DNA of 64,000 bases, taken from Oscillospiraceae bacterium. Its GTDB lineage: Bacteria > Bacillota > Clostridia > Oscillospirales > Ruminococcaceae. The notes below the pieces were generated by a model. That model had not been told where the DNA came from and ran no database searches. It saw only the letters and a list, made by a program, of their open reading frames with translations. This document shows positions 48,202 to 58,219 of this stretch, piece after piece (the first letter of the stretch is position 1; each line of letters begins with the position of its first letter). A program made the translations under genes and the position numbers. Where the stretch lies: assembly GCA_031282245.1 (NCBI GenBank), contig JAITEB010000028.1, forward strand, positions 30,931 through 94,930. Direction: 5' to 3'.

Positions 48202-48243
48202 TAGTCTGTCTCCCGGCAAGGAGTGAAAAGTGAGGTGAACGCA

Positions 48244-48465
48244 ATGCCAGTCAGCTATAAAAAACTGTGGAAGATTCTGATTGACAAAGATATGAAAAAA
48301 CAAGACCTTCAGAAGTCCGCGGGTATCTCTTGGGGCGTGGTAACGAAGCTCTCAAAAGGTGAAACCGTAAGCATGGACGTGCTGATAAAGATTTGCAAAT
48401 ACTTGGATTGCGACATCGGCGACATTATGGAGTTGCTGCCGGATGATAAGAAAACCAATGAATAG
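48244..48465 (+). CDS. XRE-family helix-turn-helix regulator preceding the defence operon
   Basis: 73 residues, one Cro/C1-type HTH (DMKKQDLQKSAGISWGVVTKLSKGE) and little else, like the small YozG-type regulators. ATG 48244 is chosen because GAGGTG lies seven bases upstream; the frame runs back to 48223. It is 55 bp upstream of the SNF2 helicase gene on the same strand, the usual place for a small repressor that controls a defence operon. Confidence 0.85.
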   Translation: MPVSYKKLWKILIDKDMKKQDLQKSAGISWGVVTKLSKGETVSMDVLIKICKYLDCDIGDIMELLPDDKKTNE

Positions 48466-48520
48466 AAATATATACGCCGAGAGTGGCGAGTAATTTTAGT
48501 AATAAAGGTGGCGTCAGTCT

Positions 48521-51500
48521 ATGGCTCAACTTGAAGATATAACCGTAGGGGCAAGCGTCGTCGGCGTTGCGGGAAGCGCGCCGGTGAGCGTCGTCGCGGT
48601 CAAATGGCATGGCAACGCCGCCTTGGAAGTCACGTTCAAAGACGCCCGCGGGCAACTTGCCAGCCAGCTTTTATATAGGGAAGACGAGGAGCGGCTCAAT
48701 GTCGGGAGCGGCAGCCTGCCGTGGTCTTTTGACGCGGACGCGAACCTGCTGCGGCTCACGTCGGAAGCCTACCGCATCAACCTCGCCCATATCTTTGACC
48801 CGTACCTTGCGGTGCATACTTCATCTATCGAGCCGCTGCCGCACCAGATATCTGCGGTATATCAGGAAATGCTCCCGCGGCTGCCGCTGCGATATATCCT
48901 GGCCGATGACCCCGGCGCGGGTAAAACGATTATGACGGGGCTGTTCCTCAAGGAACTGCTCGTTCGCGGCGATTTGAAACGCTGCATGATCGTGTCGCCG
49001 GGCAATTTGGCGGAGCAATGGCAGGACGAGTTATATCGCAAGTTCAACCTGCGCTTTGAAATACTCACCAATGACCGCATTGAATCGGCGGTGACGGGCA
49101 ACGTGTTCACGGAGGCCAACCTTTGCATCGTCCGGCTGGACAAGCTTGCCCGCAACGAGGAGATACAGGAAAAACTGCGCGTCACCGACTGGGACTTGAT
49201 AGTCTGCGACGAGGCGCACAAGATGTCCGCAACCGTCTGGGGCGGCGAAATCAAATACACAAAGCGGTTTCAGCTTGGGCGGCTGCTCTCGTCTATCACG
49301 AGGCACTTCCTGCTTTTGACCGCCACCCCGCACAACGGCAAAGAGGAAGATTTCCAACTCTTTATGTCGCTTATCGACCAGGATCGCTTTGAGGGCGTGG
49401 CGCGAAGCGGCAATCAGGCGGTTGACGTGTCCGACGTGATGCGCCGCCTTGTGAAAGAGGATTTGCTGAAGTTCGACGGCACACCGCTGTTCCCAGAGCG
49501 CAGGGCATACACGGTCAATTACGACCTCTCGCCCTTGGAGGCGAAGCTCTACACCGCCGTCACCGACTATGTGCAGGAAGAGTTTAACCGCGCCGACCAA
49601 CTGAACAGCGACCGCAAGACCACGGTAGGCTTTGCCCTCACCATCTTGCAGCGCCGCCTTGCTTCCTCGCCGGAAGCGATATACCAATCCTTGAAACGCC
49701 GCCGTGAGCGTTTGGAAAGCCGCCTCGCAGAGGAACGACTTGGCAAGCGCGCGGCTGACTATACAGTCCCCGCTTATGACGATTACGATGACGACGATAT
49801 GCCGTCCGCCGAATTGGAGGACACGGAAGAAAAGGTCGTAGACCAAGCCTCCGCCGCCCAGACTATCGCCGAACTGGAAGCGGAAATCGCCACGCTGAAA
49901 AAACTGGAGCGCATGGCAAACGACGTCCGGCAGAGCGGCGAAGACCGCAAGTGGGACGAACTCTCCAAGCTGCTTCAAGACAATGACAATATGTTCGGCG
50001 GCAACGGTATGCGCGAGAAGCTGATTATCTTCACCGAGCATCGCGACACCCTCCGCTACCTGAGCGATAAAATCCGCTCCCTGCTCGGCAGCAAGGAAGC
50101 GGTCGTGACCATCCACGGCGGTATGCTCCGCGACGAGCGGCGCAAGGTGGAGGAACTGTTTAAACAGGACAAGGAAGTGCGTATCCTCATCGCCACCGAT
50201 GCCGCCGGGGAAGGCATCAACCTCCAGCGCGCCCACCTGATGGTCAACTATGACCTGCCGTGGAACCCCAACCGCCTTGAACAGCGTTTTGGGCGCATCC
50301 ACCGCATCGGGCAGACGGAGGTCTGTCACCTGTGGAACTTGGTGAGCCGCGAGACCCGCGAAGGCATGGTGTTCCAGCGGCTGTTTGAGAAGCTGGAGCA
50401 GGAGCGGGAAGCCCTGCACGGGAAGGTCTTTGACGTTCTCGGCAAACTGACCTTTGACAACAAGCCGCTGCGCGACCTGCTCATAGAGGCGATTCGCTAT
50501 AACAACGACGACGAAGTCCGGGCAAGGCTGTATGAGGTCGTTGACCGCTCGCTCAACCGCGAGGAACTGGAAAAACTCATCGACGAAAACGCCCTCACCG
50601 AGGACACAATGGATGTCCACCATGTAATGGCTATCCGCGAAGATATGGAGCGGATGGAAACCCATAGGCTTCAGCCCCACTTTATTGAGGCGTTCTTTAT
50701 TGAGGCGTTCCAGAGCGTGGGCGGCAAAATCCGCGCCCGCGAAAAAGGGCGCTACGAGATAATATCCGTGCCGTTTGCCGTCCGCAACCGCGATATGCAG
50801 ATAGGTTTCGGAGAGCCTGTTTTGCAACGCTATGAGCGGGTATGCTTCGACAAGCCCTACTGCAACATACAGGGGCAAGTCCCCGCCGCGCTGATTGCGC
50901 CGGGGCATCCGCTTCTTGAAGCGACCATCGACCTTGTGCGCGAGCGCAACATGGATGTGCTGAAACGCGGAGCTGTCTTTGTGGACGACACCGACTTCGG
51001 CACGGAAGCGCGGCTGCTGTTCTATATCGAGGACTCCGCGCAGGACGGCGTGATACTTCCAAGCGGCGGCAAGCGCGTCATATCCAAGCGCGTCCACTTC
51101 GTGGAACTCAAAGAGGACGGCTCGGCGGCAAACGCCGGATATGCCCCTTACCTTGACTATCGCGCAGCCAAGGACGATGAAGCGCAGGCAGTCCGCACGT
51201 TCCTTGGAAGCCAGAGTTGGCTTTCGGCAAACGTGGAGGACACCGCCGTCGGCTATGCCATCGGCAACATCATCCCCGCCCATGTAAAGGAAGTGCGGGA
51301 GCGCAAAATCAAGCTCATCGACAAGACCGTCAAAGCGGTCAAGGAACGCCTGACCGCCGAAATTCAATATTGGGACTTCCGGGCGGGAGAACTGAAAAAC
51401 AAGGAAACGGCGGGCAGGGGCAAGCCAAAACTGAACTCTGACATGGCGGCTCGCCGCGCCGAAGAACTCGAAGCCCGTATGCAAAAGCGTCTTGCCGAAC

Positions 51501-52039
51501 TGGAGACCGAAAAGCAAATCTCCGCCATTCCGCCCGTGGTGGTCGGCGGGGCGATTGTGATACCGCGCGGACTTTTGAACAAACTGCTGGGCAAGGCGGA
51601 CACCTTCGCCGCCGATGCGATTGCTCGCCGCAAGATAGAGCTTGCCGCCATGGACGCCGTGATGATGTACGAGCGGGAATTGGGCTACAGGCCAAGGGAT
51701 GTGAGCCGTGATAACCGCCACTTTGACATTGAGTCCGGGATTCCGGAAACGCAGCGTCTGATGAATGGACATTCCTTGCGGTTTATCGAGGTCAAAGGCC
51801 GCATAAAAGGCGCGGACACGATAACTGTCACCAAGAACGAGGTATTGGCGGCGTTCAACAGCCCCGAACAGTATATTCTTGCCATTGTCGCGGTGGACGG
51901 CGATTACCGGCTTGTCACTTACTTAAAGAAGCCATTCCGGGATAAGCCCGGCTTTGCAATGACAAGCATAAACTATAACATTGAGGAACTCTTGCAAGGC
52001 TCCGAGATAGCCGGGAGAAAAACAATATGTTTGAAATAA
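48521..52039 (+). CDS. SNF2-type helicase with C-terminal DUF3883-like domain (Hma-type defence helicase)
   Basis: 1172 residues. Superfamily 2 helicase/translocase: motif I ADDPGAGKT, motif II CDEAHK, motif III LLLTATPHNG, and the second RecA lobe with IATDAAGEGINLQ and RFGRIHRIGQ. A coiled, charged insertion (about 380-470) separates the lobes. The C-terminus (about 1065-1160) has DIES ... FIEVKGR, the pattern of DUF3883, a PD-(D/E)XK-nuclease-like domain. First gene of the helicase-methylase-ATPase operon; its stop overlaps the methylase start by 13 bp. Codon use here is GC-biased compared with the left half of the window. Likely moves along or cuts foreign DNA; inferred from the family. 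Confidence 0.88.
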   Translation: MAQLEDITVGASVVGVAGSAPVSVVAVKWHGNAALEVTFKDARGQLASQLLYREDEERLNVGSGSLPWSFDADANLLRLTSEAYRINLAHIFDPYLAVHTSSIEPLPHQISAVYQEMLPRLPLRYILADDPGAGKTIMTGLFLKELLVRGDLKRCMIVSPGNLAEQWQDELYRKFNLRFEILTNDRIESAVTGNVFTEANLCIVRLDKLARNEEIQEKLRVTDWDLIVCDEAHKMSATVWGGEIKYTKRFQLGRLLSSITRHFLLLTATPHNGKEEDFQLFMSLIDQDRFEGVARSGNQAVDVSDVMRRLVKEDLLKFDGTPLFPERRAYTVNYDLSPLEAKLYTAVTDYVQEEFNRADQLNSDRKTTVGFALTILQRRLASSPEAIYQSLKRRRERLESRLAEERLGKRAADYTVPAYDDYDDDDMPSAELEDTEEKVVDQASAAQTIAELEAEIATLKKLERMANDVRQSGEDRKWDELSKLLQDNDNMFGGNGMREKLIIFTEHRDTLRYLSDKIRSLLGSKEAVVTIHGGMLRDERRKVEELFKQDKEVRILIATDAAGEGINLQRAHLMVNYDLPWNPNRLEQRFGRIHRIGQTEVCHLWNLVSRETREGMVFQRLFEKLEQEREALHGKVFDVLGKLTFDNKPLRDLLIEAIRYNNDDEVRARLYEVVDRSLNREELEKLIDENALTEDTMDVHHVMAIREDMERMETHRLQPHFIEAFFIEAFQSVGGKIRAREKGRYEIISVPFAVRNRDMQIGFGEPVLQRYERVCFDKPYCNIQGQVPAALIAPGHPLLEATIDLVRERNMDVLKRGAVFVDDTDFGTEARLLFYIEDSAQDGVILPSGGKRVISKRVHFVELKEDGSAANAGYAPYLDYRAAKDDEAQAVRTFLGSQSWLSANVEDTAVGYAIGNIIPAHVKEVRERKIKLIDKTVKAVKERLTAEIQYWDFRAGELKNKETAGRGKPKLNSDMAARRAEELEARMQKRLAELETEKQISAIPPVVVGGAIVIPRGLLNKLLGKADTFAADAIARRKIELAAMDAVMMYERELGYRPRDVSRDNRHFDIESGIPETQRLMNGHSLRFIEVKGRIKGADTITVTKNEVLAAFNSPEQYILAIVAVDGDYRLVTYLKKPFRDKPGFAMTSINYNIEELLQGSEIAGRKTICLK

Positions 52040-54771
52040 AAAAGAAACTGATAGAGGTGACGATCCCGCTGGAAGCCATCAATGCGGAGTCCGCCCGCGA
52101 GAAGTCCATACGCCACGGACATCCCTCCACCCTGCATTTGTGGTGGGCAAGGCGTCCGCTTGCGGCGGCGCGGGCGGTCATCTGGTCGAGCCTTGTGGAT
52201 GACCCGTCAAGTCTGCCCGACGAGTTCCCCACGGAGGAGGCGCAGACCAAAGAGCGTCAGCGTCTGTTTGGCATACTTGAAAGGCTTGTGAAGTGGGAGA
52301 ACTCCAACAATCAGGAAGTCCTCGCCGAAGCGAAAGCCGAAATCATGAAGTCCACAGGCGGCAACCCGCCCGCCCTGCTTGACCCGTTTGCGGGCGGCGG
52401 CGCGATACCGCTGGAAGCGCAGAGGCTGGGGCTGAAAGCCCACGCCAGCGACTTAAACCCCGTCGCCGTGATGATAAACAAGGCGATGATAGAAATCCCG
52501 CCAAAGTTCGCGGGGCAGCCGCCCGTGAACCCCGAATCCCGCCGCCTGATGAACGATATGTGGGCAGGCGCGAGCGGGCTTGCCGAGGACGTGCGCTATT
52601 ACGGCGAGTGGATGAAAAAGAAAGCCTTTGAGAAAATCGGGCATCTGTACCCGAAGGTTAAAGATGAACACGGCCACGAGCATACCGTCATCGCGTGGAT
52701 TTGGGCGCGGACGGTGAAATGCCCCAACCCCGCTTGCGGCTGCGAAATGCCGCTGGCCAGCAGCTTTGAACTGTCCAAGAAGAAGGGCAAGGAAGCCTAT
52801 ATTCAACCCGTCATTGAGGATGAGAATATACGGTATGAAGTGAAGTATGGCAAAGGCGCGCCTGATGCGCCAAAAACGGCTCGTGGCGCAAAATTCAAAT
52901 GCATATTTTGTGGCGAGGCAACCACACCGGAATATATCAAATCCGAAGCTGTCGCGGGAAGAATGGGAGCAGCTTTGATGGCTATCGTTGCGGAAGGCCA
53001 GTATGGACGGCTTTATTTGTCGCCCAATGAAGAACATATCAAAGCTGCGCAAGTAAGCAAGCCAGATGATGTGCCTGCACAAGAATTGGCAAACGACCCA
53101 CGCAATATTTGGTGTCCTATTTATGGGTTAGATACTTTCGATAAATTGTTTTCTAACCGACAGTTAATAGCGCTCACTACATTTGGCGAGCTTATTACTG
53201 AAGTTCAAGACACCATTGTAAACGATGGCAGCAGTCAAGAATATGCGCAAGCTGTCTCTGTCTATTTGGCGTTTGCTATTGACAAGATGACTGATGTTAA
53301 TTCGTCCGTTTGCTCTTGGATTAACACGAACGGTGTTATTCGCAATACCTTTGCACGTCAAGCAATCCCAATGGTGTGGGACTATGTTGAATCCAACCCG
53401 TTTTCAAATTCAACAGGTTGCTACGACCTGATTCTTGGGAAAATTAGTGAGTGTGTTGGGGAGTTGCCTGGCATACAAGCCGGATTTGTGCAACAGAATA
53501 ACGCCCAATGTGACAATGGACTGCGCGGCATTATGGTGTCAACCGATCCGCCATATTACGACAACATAGCCTACGCGAATTTGTCTGACTACTTCTATGT
53601 TTGGCTTCGCCAAGCCTTGAAAAACTCATATCCTGAAATATTCAGAACTATGCTTGTCCCGAAAGCTGAGGAGCTAATCGCTTCTCCTTATCGCTTCGAG
53701 GGCAGCACAGATAAGGCGCGAAAGTTCTTTGAAGATGGAATGCTTGAAACTTTTTCGCTCATTTACGAATACTCAAAAGAAGAAGTGCCTGTTACAGTCT
53801 ACTACGCTTACAAGCAGAGCAAAGACGATTCGGATGATAAGATGGCTTCTACAGGCTGGGAAACCATTTTGTCTGCGATTATCCAGGCTGGGTTTACGAT
53901 TACAGGCACTTGGCCGATGCGTACAGAGTTATCGAATCGAATGATTTCCAAAGACACCAACGCCCTCGCATCCTCCATCGTCCTTGTCTGCCGCAAACGC
54001 CCAGCCGATGCGCCGATATGCACCCGCCGGGACTTCATCAACACGCTGAAGCGGGAACTCAAGCCCGCGCTGGCGAAACTGCAAGCCAGCAACATCGCCC
54101 CGGTGGACTTGGCGCAGAGCGCCATCGGCCCCGGTATGGGCGTGTACTCCCGCTTTTCCAAGGTGCTGGAAGCGGACGGTACGCCGATGAGCGTCCGCTC
54201 TGCGCTGCAAATCATCAATCAGGAACTTGACCTTTATTTTACGGAGCAGGACGGCGAACTTGACCGCGACAGCCGTTTCTGCGTTGACCTATACACGCAG
54301 TACGCCTTCAACGATGTGAAATTCGGCGAGGCGGACGTGCTGGCGCGGGCAAAGAACACCTCAATAGACCGCCTGCGCGGGGCGGGCATCGTCTACGCCG
54401 AGAAGGGCGTCGTTCGCCTGATGGGGCGCGATGAAATCGGCATGACCCCGGCGGGCAGGACAAAGAGCCGCTTGGACGGCGGCATCATCTGGCTCCTCAC
54501 CCAGCAGCTTACCGCCGCACTGGAAAAAGACGGCGTGACAGGCGCGGCGAAGATAGTCGCCAACATCTTCACTTCCGAGCCGGAACAGGCAAAGGCGCTG
54601 GCCTACCGCCTGTTCCAGATAGCGGAGCGCAAAGGCTGGGCGGCCGAAGCCTACGCCTACAACTCCCTTGTCATCGGCTGGCCGGAAGTGCAAAGCCGCG
54701 CGGCGGAGCTGGTTTCACAGAGAAACAGCGGCAAACAGATGACGCTGTTTGATTTCAAAGATAACGATTGA
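52027..54771 (+). CDS. DUF1156-family DNA methylase
   Basis: 914 residues. Opens with the DUF1156 block (LIEVTIPLEAINAESAREKS, RHGHPSTLHLWWARRPLAAAR), then the SAM site LDPFAGGGAIPLEAQRLG (about 118) and the catalytic motif STDPPYYDNIAY (about 500), plus zinc-ligand-like CPNPACGC and CIFC. Together these mark an adenine or cytosine amino-methyltransferase of the COG1743 type found in defence islands. The central third (roughly 52800-53945) is clearly AT-richer with different codon use than both flanks, as if swapped in by recombination. Coupled to the helicase gene by overlap and 16 bp ahead of the ATPase gene. Confidence 0.9.
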   Translation: MFEIKKKLIEVTIPLEAINAESAREKSIRHGHPSTLHLWWARRPLAAARAVIWSSLVDDPSSLPDEFPTEEAQTKERQRLFGILERLVKWENSNNQEVLAEAKAEIMKSTGGNPPALLDPFAGGGAIPLEAQRLGLKAHASDLNPVAVMINKAMIEIPPKFAGQPPVNPESRRLMNDMWAGASGLAEDVRYYGEWMKKKAFEKIGHLYPKVKDEHGHEHTVIAWIWARTVKCPNPACGCEMPLASSFELSKKKGKEAYIQPVIEDENIRYEVKYGKGAPDAPKTARGAKFKCIFCGEATTPEYIKSEAVAGRMGAALMAIVAEGQYGRLYLSPNEEHIKAAQVSKPDDVPAQELANDPRNIWCPIYGLDTFDKLFSNRQLIALTTFGELITEVQDTIVNDGSSQEYAQAVSVYLAFAIDKMTDVNSSVCSWINTNGVIRNTFARQAIPMVWDYVESNPFSNSTGCYDLILGKISECVGELPGIQAGFVQQNNAQCDNGLRGIMVSTDPPYYDNIAYANLSDYFYVWLRQALKNSYPEIFRTMLVPKAEELIASPYRFEGSTDKARKFFEDGMLETFSLIYEYSKEEVPVTVYYAYKQSKDDSDDKMASTGWETILSAIIQAGFTITGTWPMRTELSNRMISKDTNALASSIVLVCRKRPADAPICTRRDFINTLKRELKPALAKLQASNIAPVDLAQSAIGPGMGVYSRFSKVLEADGTPMSVRSALQIINQELDLYFTEQDGELDRDSRFCVDLYTQYAFNDVKFGEADVLARAKNTSIDRLRGAGIVYAEKGVVRLMGRDEIGMTPAGRTKSRLDGGIIWLLTQQLTAALEKDGVTGAAKIVANIFTSEPEQAKALAYRLFQIAERKGWAAEAYAYNSLVIGWPEVQSRAAELVSQRNSGKQMTLFDFKDND

Positions 54772-54787
54772 GCAGGAGGATACGGTT

Positions 54788-57700
54788 ATGGCAAGCAGTC
54801 ATGCGCAAATTCAAGAGGGGTTTCGGGTTCTGCTCTTTGCCCTATCGGACTACGTCTGCAAGGAGCTAAAGCAGGAGTTCGGAGCGAATTGGTGGACACA
54901 AGGCGTTCTGGATTCGCTCTACGATGACCAGAAGCGCGACCTGCCGTATTCCGGCGATTGGCCGAAGCTGGTGGGTTCGCTTGATATACTCAATTGCCTG
55001 ACTTTGTTTGCCGACGCGCATTGGCAGCGTGTCTTCCGCAAGAAGCTGTCCATCGACCATCGCACTTGGGCAATCGAACTCAAGGGTGTACGCAACAAGC
55101 TGGCGCACCTCGGCGGCGGGGACTTCTCTGACGACGACACTTGGCGCGCCCTTGATACGATGTCACGCCTCTGCGACCAGATAGACCCCGACAGCGCCGA
55201 GGAGATTCGCGGGTTGCTGCGTATCTCCCGCTACGGCTCGGCTGACGGTTCCACGACCTTAACGGCAGCGGCTGCTTCTCCCGCTCCTGCCACGAAGGCT
55301 AAAAAGGAAGGTATCCTCAAAGACACGCCAGTCAGCGGGCTTCCCAGTTGGCGCGACGTTATCGAGCCGCACCCCGACGTGGCGCAAGGCAGATACAAGA
55401 ACGCCGAATTCGCCGCCGACCTCGCGCAGGTCGCCCGCGGCGAAGGCGCGTATGAATACCGCGACCCCGTGGAATTCTTTGCCCGTACCTATGTGACGGA
55501 AGGCATGACAGGGCTTTTGGAGCAGGCGCTCCGCCGCGTCCGCGGCAAGGACGGTGAGCCTGTCATTCAGCTAAAGACCGCGTTCGGCGGCGGCAAGACC
55601 CACAGTATGCTCGCGCTCTATCACATGATGCGCGGCAGGGTTTCGCTGGATAAAATCCCGAATGTCAAACCCGTATTGGAGCGAGCGGGCGTGACCGCTC
55701 TGCCAAAGGCGAACGTGGCTGTTCTGGTCGGCACGGCGCTTGACCCCACCAAGAGCAAACGCCCCAGCAATATGCCCGGCATCACCATCAACACCCTCTG
55801 GGGAGAGATGGCGGCGCAGCTTGCGGAATCGTCCGGCAAGCCCGCATTGTATGACCTTGTGAAAGAGTCGGACAAGAAGGGCGTTTCGCCCGGCTCGGAG
55901 GCTCTCAAAAACCTGTTTGACGCCGCCGCGCCCTGCCTTATCCTGATGGATGAGCTGGTCGCCTACGCCAAGAAAATCTACGGCGCAAGCGGGCTTCCGG
56001 CGGGGACGTTTGACAATTTCATCTCCTTTATTCAAGAAGTGACCGAGGCGGCAAGGGCTTCAAAGAACAGCCTCGTGGTGGCGTCTATCCCTGAATCTGA
56101 TATCGAAATTGGCGGCGAGGCGGGCAAGACCGCCCTTGAGGCCATTGAGCATACCTTTGGGCGCATGGAGTCCATCTGGAAGCCTGTCGCGGCAAGCGAG
56201 GGCTTTGAAGTCGTGCGCCGCCGCCTGTTCCTTGACTGCAAGAACCCAAGCGGCAGGGATGCCGTCTGCGCGGCGTTTTCGGCTATGTATAACGAGAATG
56301 AAACCGACTTCCCGATTGAAGCGCGCGAACTGGAATATAAGGAGCGGATGGAATCGTGCTATCCCATCCATCCGGAGGTCTTTGACCGCTTGTATAAGGA
56401 CTGGTCCACCCTTGAGCGTTTCCAGCGCACTCGTGGCGTTCTTCGCCTGATGGCGGCGGTCGTGTATGAGTTGTGGATGGGTAACGACGCCAGCCTTATG
56501 ATTCTGCCCGGCTCTATCCCGATGGACGTGCCGAACGTCCGCGACGAACTTACCCGCCACCTTTCCGACAACTGGAACGGCATCGTCGATAAGGAAGTGG
56601 ACGGCAAGGACTCCATCCCCTATAAGACAGACAAAAACGGCAGATACGGCAGGCATCTCGCCGCCCGCCGCGTAGCGCGAACTATTATGCTCGGCTCCGC
56701 ACCGACAGGACGTGAGCAGGTCGTGCGCGGTATCGAGAGTTCGCGTATCCGCCTTGGCGTCGTCCAGCCCGGAGAGAACATCGCCGTGTTCAACGACGCG
56801 TTGAATACGCTCCGCAACTCGCTCTCGTTCCTCTACACCAACCCGTCGGGCGACCGCTTCTGGTATGACAGCCGCCCCACGCTGAGAAAGACTGCCGACG
56901 ACCGCGCCACACAGGTATCGGCTTCCGATGTAGAATACGAAATTGAGACGAGGCTCCGCACCCTTCGCAAAGAAGCGCCGTTTGCGGGCATTCATATCTG
57001 TCCCGCATCCTCGCTCGACGTGCCGGACGAGCAGACAGCCCGCCTTGTTATCCTGCGACCATCGGGCGAATACAAGGCGACGAATCAGAACAACACAGCT
57101 ATGACGGCGGTTACGGACATTCTGAACAACCGTGGCAATGCGCCGCGCATCTACCGCAATATGCTGGCGTTCATCGCGCCAGACCAAGACCTGATGGGAA
57201 ACCTCAAACAGGCGGTTCGGCTTTATACCGCGTGGAAATCCATCAAAAACGACAGCGAGGACTTGAACCTTGACGCGGCGCAGAACCGCGAGACCCAGCA
57301 AAACCTCGTCCGCGCCAACGAGACAGTGGACGCTCGTATCAAAGAAGCCTACTGCTGGCTGCTCGTGCCATACATAGACAAGAACGCGGACATGAAGACC
57401 ATCATCTGGGATGCCATCACCATCCGAGGCGGCAACGAGCGCATTATTCAAAAAGCCGCCAAGAAGATGCGTCATAACGAAGCTATCATCGAACGCTGGG
57501 CTCCGGCTCTCCTCAAGATGGAACTGGACAACCTTCTTTGGAAAGAGACCGATTCCATAGAGATAAAGAAGCTGTGGGAATACCTCTGCACTTATTGCTA
57601 CCTCCCGCGCTTGGCGGGCGAGAGCGTTCTGACCGAGGCCATCCAGCAAGGTGTCCACTCCACAGAGTATTTCGCCATCGCCTCCGGCTTTGACGGCACT

Positions 57701-58219
57701 CGCTACATCGACCTGAAGTTCAACCAATTCATCGGCATTGTCGAGAAGTCAGGCTGTCTGGTCAAAGTCGACGCAGCCAAGAAGCAGCTTGCCGAGGAAG
57801 CGGAAAAGCGGCGTAAAGAAGCTGAGGAGGCGTCGGCTTGGCAAGGCGGAGGCTCAACTGTTGCTGCAGGCGCCGGCGGCGAAGGCGGCTATACCTACAT
57901 GCCGTCGGGCAAGAACAACTTAGATGAAGATGAAGGATATTCTATCCATAAGGGTGGTGCCACTCCTTCTGTTCCTGCGGCGCCGAAAAACAGACGCTTC
58001 TTTATGTCCGCCGAACTCGACACCACACGTATCAACCGCGATGTCCAGAAGTACGTTGAGGAAATCATCCAGCACCTGACCTCGGTGGATGGCGCAAGGG
58101 TTACCGTCTCGCTCGAAGTCCAAGCCGAATCCGTTGACGGCTTCACCCATCAGACCGTGCGGACAGTCTCCGAAAACTGCCGGACACTGCGGGTACGGGA
58201 TTCGGGGTTTGAGGAGTAA
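54788..58219 (+). CDS. DUF499-family AAA+ ATPase with N-terminal Swt1/HEPN-like domain
   Basis: 1143 residues. The first 150 look like a Swt1-type HEPN domain: helical, with the R-x4-H motif of HEPN ribonucleases in VRNKLAHLG (about residue 110). Next comes the DUF499 ATPase with Walker A FGGGKTHS (about 267) and Walker B LILMDELVAYAKK (about 390), arginine-rich sensor regions, and a long C-terminal part. That part ends in a Glu/Lys helix, a Gly/Ala-rich linker (about 1030-1065) and a small alpha/beta domain. ATG 54788 follows AGGAGG; the frame extends back to 54749 inside the methylase gene. Third gene of the operon. No terminator is obvious after it. Confidence 0.88.
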   Translation: MASSHAQIQEGFRVLLFALSDYVCKELKQEFGANWWTQGVLDSLYDDQKRDLPYSGDWPKLVGSLDILNCLTLFADAHWQRVFRKKLSIDHRTWAIELKGVRNKLAHLGGGDFSDDDTWRALDTMSRLCDQIDPDSAEEIRGLLRISRYGSADGSTTLTAAAASPAPATKAKKEGILKDTPVSGLPSWRDVIEPHPDVAQGRYKNAEFAADLAQVARGEGAYEYRDPVEFFARTYVTEGMTGLLEQALRRVRGKDGEPVIQLKTAFGGGKTHSMLALYHMMRGRVSLDKIPNVKPVLERAGVTALPKANVAVLVGTALDPTKSKRPSNMPGITINTLWGEMAAQLAESSGKPALYDLVKESDKKGVSPGSEALKNLFDAAAPCLILMDELVAYAKKIYGASGLPAGTFDNFISFIQEVTEAARASKNSLVVASIPESDIEIGGEAGKTALEAIEHTFGRMESIWKPVAASEGFEVVRRRLFLDCKNPSGRDAVCAAFSAMYNENETDFPIEARELEYKERMESCYPIHPEVFDRLYKDWSTLERFQRTRGVLRLMAAVVYELWMGNDASLMILPGSIPMDVPNVRDELTRHLSDNWNGIVDKEVDGKDSIPYKTDKNGRYGRHLAARRVARTIMLGSAPTGREQVVRGIESSRIRLGVVQPGENIAVFNDALNTLRNSLSFLYTNPSGDRFWYDSRPTLRKTADDRATQVSASDVEYEIETRLRTLRKEAPFAGIHICPASSLDVPDEQTARLVILRPSGEYKATNQNNTAMTAVTDILNNRGNAPRIYRNMLAFIAPDQDLMGNLKQAVRLYTAWKSIKNDSEDLNLDAAQNRETQQNLVRANETVDARIKEAYCWLLVPYIDKNADMKTIIWDAITIRGGNERIIQKAAKKMRHNEAIIERWAPALLKMELDNLLWKETDSIEIKKLWEYLCTYCYLPRLAGESVLTEAIQQGVHSTEYFAIASGFDGTRYIDLKFNQFIGIVEKSGCLVKVDAAKKQLAEEAEKRRKEAEEASAWQGGGSTVAAGAGGEGGYTYMPSGKNNLDEDEGYSIHKGGATPSVPAAPKNRRFFMSAELDTTRINRDVQKYVEEIIQHLTSVDGARVTVSLEVQAESVDGFTHQTVRTVSENCRTLRVRDSGFEE

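Noticed and set aside
49031..51772. A 913-codon open frame on the minus strand
   Set aside because: It lies fully inside the helicase gene, shows no domain motifs, and arises from the GC-biased codon pattern of the real gene.
56060..57727. A 555-codon minus-strand frame
   Set aside because: Shadow of the DUF499 ATPase gene.
45739..58219. CRISPR-Cas or BREX/DISARM system
   Set aside because: No repeat-spacer array, cas, pglZ, brxL or drmB-like gene is present; the gene set fits helicase-DUF1156-DUF499 instead.
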